Shown piece by piece: positions 26,556 through 35,319 of a stretch of 64,000 nucleotides of DNA (the stretch's first letter is position 1; the number at the start of each line of letters is the position of its first letter). The notes under the pieces are model-generated. The model ran no database searches and was not told the origin of the DNA. It saw only the letters and a program-made list of their open reading frames with translations. The stretch is from Ketobacter sp036337295 (GTDB lineage Bacteria; Pseudomonadota; Gammaproteobacteria; Pseudomonadales; Ketobacteraceae), in assembly GCA_036337295.1 (NCBI GenBank), contig JAYZEN010000001.1, positions 62,001 to 126,000 on the forward strand. Reading direction: 5' to 3'. The translations under genes were made by a program, and so were the position numbers.

Positions 26556-27860
26556 TTAATCCTTGATCCGGTATTCGGCGGAACGGGCGTGGGCGGTCAG
26601 GCTTTCACCGCGGGACAGCACCGACGCCACCTTGCCCAGCTCCGAAGCCTTTTCCGGCGTGCACATGATCAGCGAACTGCGCTTCTGGAAATCATACACC
26701 CCGAGCGGTGAGGAATAGCGGGCAGTACCGGACGTGGGCAGCACATGATTGGGACCGGCACAGTAATCCCCCAGGGCTTCCGCGGTGTAGCGCCCCATAA
26801 AGATGGCACCAGCGTGACGGACCCGGGCGGCCATTGCCTCGGCATCGTCCACCGACAACTCCAGGTGTTCCGGTGCGATCCGGTTGATCAGCTCCAGCGC
26901 CTGCTCCAGACTGGAGACACTGATCAAGGCACCACGGTTTTTCAGGGAGACCCGGGCAATGCTCTCCCGCTCCAAAGACGGCAACAGGCGTTCAAGGGAT
27001 TGCGCCACCTGCTCAATAAACGCCGCATCCGGCGACACCAGAATAGCCTGGGCATCCTCATCGTGCTCCGCTTGGGAAAACAGGTCCATGGCCACCCAGT
27101 CGGGATCGGTCTGACCGTCGCACACCACCAGGATTTCCGAGGGGCCGGCGATCATATCAATGCCCACCTGCCCAAACACCATGCGCTTGGCAGTGGCCAC
27201 ATAGATGTTGCCAGGGCCGACAATCTTGTCCACCCGGGGAATGGTATCGGTGCCATAGGCCAACGCCGCCACGGCCTGGGCTCCGCCCACCGTGACCACT
27301 TTATCCACGCCGGCAATTTTGGCTGCGGCGAACACCATGTCGTTGACCTCTCCCCGGGGCGTGGGCACCACCATCACCACTTCCTGCACACCGGCCACCT
27401 TGGCGGGAATGGCATTCATCAGCACCGAGGAAGGGTAGGAAGCCTTGCCCCCTGGCACATACAGCCCAGCCCGGTCCAATGGCGTGACTTTCTGGCCCAG
27501 CAGGGTCCCGTCGGCTTCGGTATAGCTCCAGGATGCCTGTTTTTGATGCTCGTGGTAGACCCGCACCCGCTCCGCTGCCACGCGCAAGGCCTGCCGCTGA
27601 TCCGCGGGGATGGCATCCAGCGCCGCCTGCAGGCGGCTGTCCGGCACCACCAGCTCGGCCACGCTGGCGGCCTCCACATGGTCGAATCGACGGGTGTATT
27701 CCAACACCGCCTCATCTCCACGCTGGCGTACGCTTTCCACGATCTCATGCACCGCGGTCTGCACCCCATGGTCGGATACGCTTTCCCAAGCCAGCAGGGC
27801 GTCGAGGCGCTGCTCAAAATCGGCTTGATTGGCATCCAGTCGGGTGATTTCCAGGGTCAT
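26556..27860 (-). CDS. hisD: Histidinol dehydrogenase
   Basis: HisD oxidises histidinol to histidine in two NAD-dependent steps with a bound zinc. The 434-aa product has GLYVPGGKASYPSS, VVTVGGAQAVAALAYGT, the GPGNIYVATAKR block and the catalytic Glu-His pair in RIAPEHLEL. It lies 34 bp after hisG. Confidence 0.97.
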   Translation of the reverse strand: MTLEITRLDANQADFEQRLDALLAWESVSDHGVQTAVHEIVESVRQRGDEAVLEYTRRFDHVEAASVAELVVPDSRLQAALDAIPADQRQALRVAAERVRVYHEHQKQASWSYTEADGTLLGQKVTPLDRAGLYVPGGKASYPSSVLMNAIPAKVAGVQEVVMVVPTPRGEVNDMVFAAAKIAGVDKVVTVGGAQAVAALAYGTDTIPRVDKIVGPGNIYVATAKRMVFGQVGIDMIAGPSEILVVCDGQTDPDWVAMDLFSQAEHDEDAQAILVSPDAAFIEQVAQSLERLLPSLERESIARVSLKNRGALISVSSLEQALELINRIAPEHLELSVDDAEAMAARVRHAGAIFMGRYTAEALGDYCAGPNHVLPTSGTARYSSPLGVYDFQKRSSLIMCTPEKASELGKVASVLSRGESLTAHARSAEYRIKD

Positions 27861-27894
27861 GAGTCAATCCTCTTTGGTTGGGCTGCGCCCGGGG

Positions 27895-28533
27895 TTAACG
27901 ATTATTGTCCACCGCAGCAGACAGTTGATCGATCAGGCGTTGAATGCGGTTGTGCTTCATCTTCATGGAAGCCTTGTTGACGATCAACCGGGAGCTGATG
28001 GTGGCGATCAGTTCGGTGGGCTCCAGGCCATTGGCGCGCAGTGTATTGCCTGTGTCCACGATGTCCACAATCTTGTCGGCCAGTCCCACCAGGGGCGCCA
28101 ATTCCATGGAGCCGTAGAGTTTGATGATCTCCACCTGCTCGCCCTTTTCGGCGTAATACTGCTTGGTGATGTTGACGAACTTGGTGGCCACCCGCAGCCG
28201 CCCTTCCGGCTCCGGCGCTTCCTGCTTGGCTGCCACCATCAGTTTGCAGCGGGAGATATTCAGGTCCAGCGGCTCATACACACCGCGGGCACCGTGCTCC
28301 ATCAGGACGTCCTTGCCGGCCACCCCGATATCGGCGGCCCCGTGCTCCACAAAGGTGGGCACATCGGTGGCCCGGATAATCACGATGTCCACATGGGGAT
28401 CACTGGTGGGAAAGATCAACTTGCGGCTTTTGGAAGGCTCTTCCAACAGCTCAATACCGGCCACTTTCAACAGGGGCAGGGTTTCTTCCAGTATCCGGCC
28501 CTTGGACAGGGCGATGCGAATTCTTGCAGTCAT
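27895..28533 (-). CDS. hisG: ATP phosphoribosyltransferase, short (HisZ-dependent) form
   Basis: HisG catalyses the first step of histidine synthesis, joining ATP and PRPP. The 212-aa product is the short form, lacking the C-terminal regulatory domain; such enzymes need the HisZ subunit, which is not in this window. Visible motifs are RIALSKGRILEETLPLL, GAADIGVAGKDVL and the PRPP loop EIVDTGNTLRANGL-type (DIVDTGNTLRANGLEP). The start is ATG at 28533; a TTG two codons upstream is less likely. A tandem repeat lies just before the start. Confidence 0.96.
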   Translation of the reverse strand: MTARIRIALSKGRILEETLPLLKVAGIELLEEPSKSRKLIFPTSDPHVDIVIIRATDVPTFVEHGAADIGVAGKDVLMEHGARGVYEPLDLNISRCKLMVAAKQEAPEPEGRLRVATKFVNITKQYYAEKGEQVEIIKLYGSMELAPLVGLADKIVDIVDTGNTLRANGLEPTELIATISSRLIVNKASMKMKHNRIQRLIDQLSAAVDNNR

Positions 28534-28540
28534 GACCAAC

Positions 28541-28570
28541 TCTGTTGTTGCAATATCTGTTGTTGCAATA
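28541..28570. repeat. Two perfect 15-bp tandem repeats upstream of hisG
   Basis: TCTGTTGTTGCAATA occurs twice without spacer, and a degenerate third piece (ATGGTTGCAAT) follows. In the hisG-sense strand the unit is TATTGCAACAACAGA, so the short hisG leader contains repeated CAACAACA tracts next to the start codon. The Shine-Dalgarno is weak. Confidence 0.75.
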
Positions 28571-28587
28571 ATGGTTGCAATGCTTAC

Positions 28588-29850
28588 TCAGGAGGGCAGG
28601 CGGTGAATGGTGCCACCCAGAAGCTGCAGTTTCTCTTCAATACACTCATAGCCGCGGTCGATGTGGTAGATGCGGTCCACCAGGGTCTCCCCTTCCGCCA
28701 CCAGGCCGGCCAGCACCAGCCCGGCCGATGCACGCAGGTCGGTGGCCATCACCGGTGCCGCCACCAGCCGCTCCACCCCTTGGATGATCGCGGTGTTGCC
28801 TTCCAGGTGGATATTGGCCCCCATCCGGTTCAACTCCGGCACGTGCATGAAGCGGTTTTCAAACACGGTTTCGATGATGGTGCCGGTGCCCTCTGCCACG
28901 GCGTTGAGGGCCGTAAACTGGGCCTGCATGTCGGTGGGGAACGCCGGGTAAGGGGCGGTGCGGATATTCACCGCTTTCGGACGATTGCCCTTCATGTCCA
29001 GCTCCACCCAGTCCGGGCCACAGGCGATATGGGCGCCGGCTTCCTCCAGCTTCACCAGCACTGCATCCAGGATATCCGGGCGGGTCTGCTTCACCTTGAC
29101 CCGGCCCCGGCTGATGGCGCCGGCCACCAGATAGGTCCCGGTTTCAATGCGGTCCGGAATCACGGTGTACTCGCAGGTGTGCAGGCGTTCAACGCCATTG
29201 ATAACGATGGTGTCAGTGCCCGCACCCTGGATATCCGCCCCCATGGCTTTCAGGCAGTTGGCCAGATCCACCACTTCCGGCTCCCGGGCGGCGTTTTCCA
29301 GGATCGTCTGTCCCTGAGCCAGGGTCGCCGCCATCATCAGGTTTTCGGTGCCGGTCACCGTCACGGTTTCCAGCACGATGCGGGCGCCTTTGAGGCGGCC
29401 TTTGCTGTAGGCGTGGATATAACCGCCTTCCACGGCGATGTCCGCCCCCATCAGCTCCAGACCATGAATGTGCAGGTCCACAGGACGACTGCCAATGGCA
29501 CAGCCACCGGGCAGCGACACATGGGCTTCACCGAAGTGGGCCAGCATGGGCCCCAGCACCAGAATCGACGCCCGCATGGTTTTCACCAGGGCATAGGGCG
29601 CGTCCAACTGCTTGATGGTGTTGGCCTCCACCTCCACATTCAGCTTGTCATCGATGATCAGCTCCACCCCCATCTGACCCAGCAGCTCAATCATGGTGGT
29701 GATGTCCTGCAGATGCGGCAGATTGCACACTTTCATGACTTCATCACACAGCAGGGTGGCCGCCAGCACCGGCAGAGCCGAGTTTTTCGAGCCTGAAATG
29801 CGCACTTCACCGTCGAGACTCGCGCCCCCGGTGATTACCAATTTATCCAT
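28588..29850 (-). CDS. murA: UDP-N-acetylglucosamine 1-carboxyvinyltransferase
   Basis: MurA transfers enolpyruvate from PEP to UDP-GlcNAc, the committed step of peptidoglycan synthesis. The 420-aa product has the K22-N23 pair (GSKNSALP), the catalytic cysteine C117 in LPGGCAIGSRPVD, and ATDLRASAGLVLAGL. A Cys at this position predicts fosfomycin sensitivity of the enzyme. It sits between ibaG and hisG on the same strand, a common gammaproteobacterial order. Confidence 0.97.
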   Translation of the reverse strand: MDKLVITGGASLDGEVRISGSKNSALPVLAATLLCDEVMKVCNLPHLQDITTMIELLGQMGVELIIDDKLNVEVEANTIKQLDAPYALVKTMRASILVLGPMLAHFGEAHVSLPGGCAIGSRPVDLHIHGLELMGADIAVEGGYIHAYSKGRLKGARIVLETVTVTGTENLMMAATLAQGQTILENAAREPEVVDLANCLKAMGADIQGAGTDTIVINGVERLHTCEYTVIPDRIETGTYLVAGAISRGRVKVKQTRPDILDAVLVKLEEAGAHIACGPDWVELDMKGNRPKAVNIRTAPYPAFPTDMQAQFTALNAVAEGTGTIIETVFENRFMHVPELNRMGANIHLEGNTAIIQGVERLVAAPVMATDLRASAGLVLAGLVAEGETLVDRIYHIDRGYECIEEKLQLLGGTIHRLPS

Positions 29851-29868
29851 GTTGAGGCCTCGTGCAGA

Positions 29869-30132
29869 TCAGAATCCGGGAATGCCCAGCTTTTTCTGGG
29901 ATTCCCACTCGGAAGGGGTGTAGGTATGCATACTGACGGCGTGCAATTCGCCACCGGCAATCATTTCGTTCAGGCAGGCGTATACCAATTGTTGCTTTTT
30001 CACGGAGCGCAGGCCCTCAAAGGCGGCGGCGGCCACCGCCACCAGGCACTTGTTGCCCTCCAGGCGCACCATCACCTCAGCATCCTCGATGCCGCTTTCG
30101 ATGCGCTGCTTGATGTCTTCAGCTGTGATCAT
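29869..30132 (-). CDS. ibaG: BolA-family protein IbaG
   Basis: IbaG (YrbA) is a BolA-like protein that forms [2Fe-2S] complexes with monothiol glutaredoxins and is linked to acid stress. The 87-aa product ends with the diagnostic ELHAVSMHTYTPSEW block, in which His and Cys residues (NKCLVAV) are likely ligands, and has the LRSVKKQQLVYACL helix. It is 18 bp upstream of murA. Confidence 0.93.
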   Translation of the reverse strand: MITAEDIKQRIESGIEDAEVMVRLEGNKCLVAVAAAAFEGLRSVKKQQLVYACLNEMIAGGELHAVSMHTYTPSEWESQKKLGIPGF

Positions 30133-30206
30133 TTAGAACTACCTGAGGATAGTTAGGGTTACAAAGGCGCCATTGTAAACAAATTCGACGGCAAAATCAG
30201 GAGGAA

Positions 30207-30539
30207 TCAGGAGGAAAAGGGAATGATCGAATCCAGGCTGCTGACCCGGCTCACATCCAGCATATCGTCTGGCACATTGACAAAGGTAAGCTTCTTACCC
30301 AGCACCTGAGCCATCCGCAACCAGCACAGCAACACTGAAATCCCCACGCTGCCCACCCGTCCCACCTGGGACAGGTCCACAGTGACCTGTTCGGACATAC
30401 CGGGCAGCAGCTTCTCCCCCTGCCCCCGCAGACGGGTGGCCGAGGTAAACAGCATGTCACCACTGATGGCCAACTGGCTGTCGTTGACCCGGATCAGGCT
30501 CACTCCCAAGCGGGACAATCCATTGCTGCTAGGGCTCAT
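30207..30539 (-). CDS. mlaB: STAS-domain protein MlaB of the phospholipid transport system
   Basis: MlaB is a cytoplasmic STAS protein that binds the MlaF ATPase and stabilises the MlaFEDB inner-membrane complex. The 110-aa product has one STAS domain: the beta start LAISGDMLF, VDLSQVGRVGSVGISVLLCWL with the conserved Ser near residue 64, and TFVNVPDDML. Its start overlaps the mlaD stop by 11 bp. In other species mlaC lies between mlaD and mlaB; here there is no room for it. Confidence 0.9.
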   Translation of the reverse strand: MSPSSNGLSRLGVSLIRVNDSQLAISGDMLFTSATRLRGQGEKLLPGMSEQVTVDLSQVGRVGSVGISVLLCWLRMAQVLGKKLTFVNVPDDMLDVSRVSSLDSIIPFSS

Positions 30540-30993
30540 CGGACACCCTGCCCACCAGGAACTTGGCGATCAAGTCCTCCAGCACCAGCGCGGATTGGGT
30601 GTTGTAGATCTCACTGCCGTCCGCCAGGTTATCCAGCTCCGCCCCCTGAATCAGGCCGATGTATTTCTCCCCCAACACCCCGGCTGTCAGAATCGACGCG
30701 CTGGTATCGCTGGAGAGGTTGTTAAAGCGCTTGTAGACGTCCATTTCCACCACACCCACGAAATCTTCTTTATCCAGGTAGATATCGGAGACCCGGCCGA
30801 TGGTCACGCCCGCCATGGTCACCTTGGCACGGACGGTGAGGCCACCGATGTTCTCAAATTTGGCAACGACCCGGTAAGTTTCCTCTGATGAGTTCATGGA
30901 CAATCCACTTACCCGCAGCGCCAGGAAGATGATGGCCAGCAGGCCAATCAGCATGAATCCACCCACCGCCAACTCCAATGTACGACCACGCAT
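30529..30993 (-). CDS. mlaD: Outer-membrane lipid asymmetry protein MlaD (MCE domain)
   Basis: MlaD is a membrane-anchored hexameric MCE protein whose central pore passes phospholipids between the MlaFE transporter and the periplasmic carrier. The product (154 aa) has one N-terminal anchor (about 7-29), then an MCE domain (YRVVAKFENIGGLTVRAKV, GVTIGRV) and the pore-loop segment GVLGEKYIGLIQG. The start is ATG at 30993, 1 bp after the mlaE stop; a TTG upstream is rejected. It is somewhat shorter than the E. coli protein at the C-terminus. Confidence 0.94.
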   Translation of the reverse strand: MRGRTLELAVGGFMLIGLLAIIFLALRVSGLSMNSSEETYRVVAKFENIGGLTVRAKVTMAGVTIGRVSDIYLDKEDFVGVVEMDVYKRFNNLSSDTSASILTAGVLGEKYIGLIQGAELDNLADGSEIYNTQSALVLEDLIAKFLVGRVSDEP

Positions 30994-30994
30994 T

Positions 30995-31777
30995 TTACAG
31001 CTCTCCAAACATGACTGCGGTTAAAATGAAATCCAGCCCCAATACCGCCAGTGAGGCATACACCACCGTGCGGGTGGTGGCACGGCTGATGCCCTCGGAT
31101 GTGGGCACGGTGTCATAGCCCTGGAATACCGCAATCCAGGTCACCACCACTCCGAACACAACGCTTTTTATGAAGCCATTGATGACATCGGCACCCCATT
31201 CCACGCTGCCCTGCATATTGGACCAGAAGGACCCGCCATCCACCCCCAGCCAGAGCACACCCACGGCATAGGCGCCCAACACGCCGACACTGGAAAAGAT
31301 CAGCGCCAGGGTCGGCATACAGATGAAGCCGGCCCAGAAACGGGGGGACACGATGCGGCGCAGGGGATCGACGCCGATCATTTCCATACTGGCCAATTGC
31401 TCAGTGGCCTTCATCAGCCCGATCTCGGCGGTCAGCGCCGACCCGGCCCGGCCGGCAAACAGTAATGCGGTCACCACCGGTCCCAGCTCCCGCAGCAGCG
31501 TCAGGGCCACCATCTGGCCCAGGGCCTGCTCGCTGCCGTAGCGATTCAGGATATTGTAGCCCTGTAGAGCCAACACCATGCCAATGAACAGGCCGGAAAC
31601 CACAATGATCACCATGGACAACACGCCCACGGCGTAGATCTGCTTCACCAATAAAGGGAAACTGTTGCGCAGACTGGGCCAGGCCCACAGCGCATGGAAC
31701 ATTACCAGGCCGGAACGCCCGAGGGCCTCCAACAAATCCAGCCCGGATCGGCCGAGCGCGGCGATTCGATCCATCAC
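30995..31777 (-). CDS. mlaE: Phospholipid ABC transporter permease MlaE
   Basis: MlaE is the permease of the MlaFEDB complex in the inner membrane. The 260-aa product has about five to six hydrophobic segments and the family blocks LRELGPVVTALLFAGRAGSALTAE-type sequence (residues about 95-118), EQLASMEMIGVDP and a C-terminal VYASLAVLGLDFILTAVMFG. GTG at 31777 gives a 4-bp overlap with mlaF; ATG at 31774 (TGATG) is equally plausible. Confidence 0.95.
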   Translation of the reverse strand: MMDRIAALGRSGLDLLEALGRSGLVMFHALWAWPSLRNSFPLLVKQIYAVGVLSMVIIVVSGLFIGMVLALQGYNILNRYGSEQALGQMVALTLLRELGPVVTALLFAGRAGSALTAEIGLMKATEQLASMEMIGVDPLRRIVSPRFWAGFICMPTLALIFSSVGVLGAYAVGVLWLGVDGGSFWSNMQGSVEWGADVINGFIKSVVFGVVVTWIAVFQGYDTVPTSEGISRATTRTVVYASLAVLGLDFILTAVMFGEL

Positions 31778-32610
31778 AATGAACTGCCTCTGAGAAAATC
31801 GTCTTCCAGTGAGGGGGCCGGGAAGTGGAATGGCACCGGGCCATCCGGCAGCCCCTGCATGAACTGGCGCACCCTGGGCAAATCGGAATTCAGCACTTCA
31901 TCCGCTGTCCCCTGCCCGATCACTTCACCGCCGGACACCACATAGATATAGTCGGCAATGCTGGCGGTCTCCTGTACGTCGTGGGAGACCACAATGCTGG
32001 TATGCCCGAGCGCATCATTCAGCAGCCGAATCAACTGCACCACCACCCCCATGGCCATGGGGTCCTGCCCGGCGAAGGGCTCATCGTACATCACCAGATC
32101 CGGGTCCAGGGCAATGGCCCGGGCCAGGGCCGCCCGTCGCGCCATACCACCGGACAGCTCGCTAGGCATCAGGTGTTTGGCACCCCGCAGCCCCACCGCC
32201 TGCAGCTTCATCAACACCACATCCCGGATCATATCTTCCGGCAGATCCGTGTGTACCCGCAGGGGAAAAGCCACGTTCTCATACACCGAGAGGTCCGTGA
32301 ACAGGGCGCCGCTCTGGAACAGCATGCCCATCTTGCTGCGCACTTCGAACAGGTCAGAGCGCCCCAGCTCAGGCACGTTGTGGCCATCCACCACGATAGA
32401 GCCCTGATCCGGCTTCAACTGACCACCGATCAATCGCAGCAGCGTGGTCTTGCCGGTGCCACTGGGCCCCATGATGGCCGTCACCTTGCCTTTGGGGATA
32501 TTAATGTTGACGTTCTTGTAAATGGCGCGATCGCCCCGCATGAACGTCATGTCGCGGATTTCGACATAGTTCACGCCGGGCTCGGAACGCGTGCTGGTAA
32601 TTGCTGTCAT
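31774..32610 (-). CDS. mlaF: Phospholipid ABC transporter ATP-binding protein MlaF
   Basis: MlaF is the ATPase of the MlaFEDB complex. The 278-aa product has Walker A GPSGTGKTT near residue 50, the signature LSGGMARRAALARA near 150, Walker B LVMYDEPFAGQDP near 172 and the switch histidine in VVSHDVQE. It is the first gene of the mla operon and divergent from the antiporter gene; the 155-bp gap between them must hold both promoters. Confidence 0.96.
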   Translation of the reverse strand: MTAITSTRSEPGVNYVEIRDMTFMRGDRAIYKNVNINIPKGKVTAIMGPSGTGKTTLLRLIGGQLKPDQGSIVVDGHNVPELGRSDLFEVRSKMGMLFQSGALFTDLSVYENVAFPLRVHTDLPEDMIRDVVLMKLQAVGLRGAKHLMPSELSGGMARRAALARAIALDPDLVMYDEPFAGQDPMAMGVVVQLIRLLNDALGHTSIVVSHDVQETASIADYIYVVSGGEVIGQGTADEVLNSDLPRVRQFMQGLPDGPVPFHFPAPSLEDDFLRGSSL

Positions 32611-32765
32611 GCAGACCTATTTATCGGAATTTATGGCAGTTGGCAGACATATAAGGTGGAGAACTATATCACTATGTCCAGCAAAGGAAAAACGACTGTT
32701 CACCCTTGCATGGTGTACGCTTTCTCATTACATTGCATGCCGTTTCATGCCGAGGATTTTCAGTC

Positions 32766-33731
32766 ATGCTGCTTGCCTTTATTGCCATCATCGCCGGCCT
32801 GGTCCTGCTGGTCTGGAGTTCGGACAAATTTGTGGACGGCGCGGTGGGCCTGGCGGAAGGCCTGGGCATGTCGAAAGCCATGATCGGACTCACCATCGTA
32901 GCCCTGGGGACGTCCGCCCCGGAAATCGTGGTATCCGTCATGTCCGCCCTGGCAGAATCCCCCGAACTGGCCTTTGGCAACGCGGTGGGCTCCAACATCG
33001 CCAACATCGGCCTGGTGCTGGGCATCACCGCCCTGATAGCCGCGCTGCCGGTGACGCCCGGGCTGCTGAAGCAGGATTTACCGGCCCTGCTGGCGGTCAC
33101 CGCCGTCGGCGGTTTCCTCTGCAGCGACCACCTGCTCTCCCGCGAGGACGGCTGGGCCATGATGGTAATGCTGGTGCTGCTGATGTACCTGATGTTCCGC
33201 TATAAAAAGGAACACTCTGAAGAGCTGATCAGCCCGGAAAGCGAAGAGGACATCCCCGATCTGGGAATGAAGCAGTCCGTTTTCTGGTTCATCATTGGCA
33301 CGACCATCTTGATCGGCTCTTCCCGCCTGCTGGTGTGGGGTGCCATCGAGGTCGCCACAGCCCTGAATGTAAGCGAAGTGGTGATCGGCCTGACCATCGT
33401 GGCCATCGGCACAAGCCTGCCGGAACTGGCGGCCTCCGTGGCCAGCGCCCTGCGACGCCACCACGACATTGCCCTGGGCAACATCATCGGCTCCAATATC
33501 CTGAACCTGCTGGCGGTCTTGTCGGCCGGAGCGGTCATCTATCCCATCGAAATCAGCGAACAGAATTTCCTGCGGGACTACGGCGCCATGGCCGCCATCA
33601 CCGCCCTGCTAGCTTTGTTCATTTTTTGGCCAAGAAAACGCCGTCAACTCTCCAAGCTGGAAGGCGCTGTACTATTGGTGGGCTACGTGGGCTACCTGGG
33701 TTTTCTCTATCAGCAGACCGTTACTGCCTGA
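32766..33731 (+). CDS. Calcium/sodium antiporter (CaCA family, YrbG-like)
   Basis: This is an inner-membrane cation exchanger with two inverted five-helix repeats. The 321-aa product shows the two alpha-repeat motifs: GLTIVALGTSAPEIVVSV with GNAVGSNIANIG in the first half, and GLTIVAIGTSLPELAASV with GNIIGSNILNLL in the second. The start chosen is ATG at 32766 with AGGA upstream; an upstream in-frame ATG has no support. It sits between mlaF (divergent) and kdsD, exactly as yrbG does in E. coli. Confidence 0.94.
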   Translation: MLLAFIAIIAGLVLLVWSSDKFVDGAVGLAEGLGMSKAMIGLTIVALGTSAPEIVVSVMSALAESPELAFGNAVGSNIANIGLVLGITALIAALPVTPGLLKQDLPALLAVTAVGGFLCSDHLLSREDGWAMMVMLVLLMYLMFRYKKEHSEELISPESEEDIPDLGMKQSVFWFIIGTTILIGSSRLLVWGAIEVATALNVSEVVIGLTIVAIGTSLPELAASVASALRRHHDIALGNIIGSNILNLLAVLSAGAVIYPIEISEQNFLRDYGAMAAITALLALFIFWPRKRRQLSKLEGAVLLVGYVGYLGFLYQQTVTA

Positions 33732-33784
33732 GCGGCATTTGGTTTACACTGTGCCCATCATCCTGAATCGACACTGGTACAAGA

Positions 33785-34768
33785 ATGAGTTCAGACCACA
33801 GTACATTTGACTTTATCCTGTCCGGCCAGCGGGTTATTGATATCGAAGCCAAGGCCACCCTGGCGCTGAAAGCGCGCATCAATGACAGCTTCAAAAAAGC
33901 CTGCGAACTGATCCTGGACTGCAAGGGCCGCGTCATCGTGACCGGCATGGGCAAGTCCGGCCACATCGGCAACAAGATCGCCGCGACCCTGGCCAGCACC
34001 GGCACCCCCTCGTTCTTCGTTCACCCCGGGGAAGCCAGCCACGGAGACCTGGGCATGATCACCGGGGATGACGTGGTGATCGGCATCTCGAATTCCGGCA
34101 AAACCGATGAAGTGGTCAACATCGTGCCCCTGATCAAACGCAAGGGAGCACCGCTGATCAGCATGGCGGGTGACGCCAAGTCCCCATTGGCCACCCAGGC
34201 GGATGTACACCTGGACATCAGCGTCAGTGAAGAAGCCTGCCCCCTGGGCCTGGCACCCACCGCCAGCACCACCGCCACGCTGGTGATGGGGGATGCCCTG
34301 GCGGTGGCCCTGCTGGAAGCGCGGGGCTTTACCGCAGACGATTTTGCCCTCTCCCATCCTGGCGGCAGCCTGGGGCGCAGACTGCTGTTGCTGGTTGAAC
34401 ACATCATGCACGTAGGTGACAAAATCCCGCTGATCCAGCAGGGCATCACCATCAGCCGGGCGCTGCTGGAAATGAGCAGCAAAGGTTTGGGAATGACCGG
34501 CATCCTCAGCGACCGCGGTGAGCTGGCGGGCATTTTTACCGATGGTGATTTGCGGCGCATGCTGGATCAGGGCATGGATATCCAGACCACGCTGATCGAA
34601 GACGTGATGTCGAAGAACCCGAAAACCATCCACCCTCATATTCTGGCGGTGGAAGCCCTCAACATTATGGAAAAAAGCAAAATCACCGCCTTGATGGTGG
34701 TGGACAACGACAACAAACCCGTCGGCGCGCTCAATATGCACGACCTGTTGCGGGCAGGAGTCATGTAA
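33785..34768 (+). CDS. kdsD: D-arabinose-5-phosphate isomerase
   Basis: KdsD converts ribulose-5-phosphate to arabinose-5-phosphate, the first step to KDO of LPS. The 327-aa product has an N-terminal SIS domain (VTGMGKSGHIGNKIAATLASTG, then ISNSGKTDEV) and two C-terminal CBS domains (LLVEHIMHVGDKIPL to the end). It is 3 bp before kdsC. Confidence 0.96.
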   Translation: MSSDHSTFDFILSGQRVIDIEAKATLALKARINDSFKKACELILDCKGRVIVTGMGKSGHIGNKIAATLASTGTPSFFVHPGEASHGDLGMITGDDVVIGISNSGKTDEVVNIVPLIKRKGAPLISMAGDAKSPLATQADVHLDISVSEEACPLGLAPTASTTATLVMGDALAVALLEARGFTADDFALSHPGGSLGRRLLLLVEHIMHVGDKIPLIQQGITISRALLEMSSKGLGMTGILSDRGELAGIFTDGDLRRMLDQGMDIQTTLIEDVMSKNPKTIHPHILAVEALNIMEKSKITALMVVDNDNKPVGALNMHDLLRAGVM

Positions 34769-34771
34769 CCC

Positions 34772-35302
34772 ATGTCAATGGATGATCTGCACAGCAAAGC
34801 ACACAACATCCGGCTGGTGGCCTTCGACATCGACGGCATCATGACCGACGGCCGCCTTTACTTCACCAGCCTGGGCGATGAAATCAAGGCCTTCAATGTG
34901 AAGGATGGACTGGGCCTGAATCTGTTGCGAAAGTCCGGCGTGGAAGTGGCCATCATCACCGGCCGCACCTCCGAGCTGGTGAGCCGCCGCGCCCGCGATC
35001 TGAAAATCGACAAACTGGTGCAGGGCCGCGAAGACAAAAAGATTGCTCTGGAGGAACTCATGCAACGGGAGAATCTCACGGCGGACCAGATCGCCTACAT
35101 GGGAGACGACCTGCCGGACCTGCCGGCCATCCGTTATGCGGGCCTGGGTGTCACCGTGGCGGATGCGCTCCCCATCGTCAAGCAGCACGCGGATTTCATC
35201 ACCGAGGCCAAAGGCGGCGAAGGGGCCGTGCGGGAGTTCTGTGACTGGCTGCTGCAGGCCCAGGGCAACCTGGACCAGGTGTTGGAGCCCTACTTACGCT
35301 GA
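34772..35302 (+). CDS. kdsC: 3-deoxy-manno-octulosonate-8-phosphatase
   Basis: KdsC is a HAD-superfamily phosphatase that releases KDO from KDO-8-phosphate. The 176-aa product has no cap domain, as expected. Motif I is FDIDGIMTDG near residue 18, motif II is IITGRTSE near 62, and motif IV is MGDDLPDLPA near 109. Its stop lies in the first copy of a 12-bp direct repeat that continues into the lptC start. Confidence 0.96.
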   Translation: MSMDDLHSKAHNIRLVAFDIDGIMTDGRLYFTSLGDEIKAFNVKDGLGLNLLRKSGVEVAIITGRTSELVSRRARDLKIDKLVQGREDKKIALEELMQRENLTADQIAYMGDDLPDLPAIRYAGLGVTVADALPIVKQHADFITEAKGGEGAVREFCDWLLQAQGNLDQVLEPYLR

Positions 35303-35319
35303 TGATGTTACGCTGATGA
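35294..35319. repeat. 14-bp-period duplication at the kdsC/lptC junction
   Basis: TTACGCTGATGA occurs at 35294-35305 and 35308-35319. The first copy holds the kdsC stop TGA; the second supplies the lptC start ATG. Collapsing the duplication would restore a TGATG stop-start overlap of the kind seen elsewhere in this genome. Confidence 0.75.

Noticed and set aside
27829..29796. A 655-codon open frame on the plus strand
   Set aside because: It is antisense to hisG and murA, which are certain, and its translation is low-complexity His/Gln/Gly-rich with no recognisable domain.
35043..35315. Upstream extension of lptC to 281 codons
   Set aside because: The extra 91 codons lie inside kdsC in another frame and are Arg/Ser-rich. 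LptC family N-terminus and membrane anchor begin at 35316.
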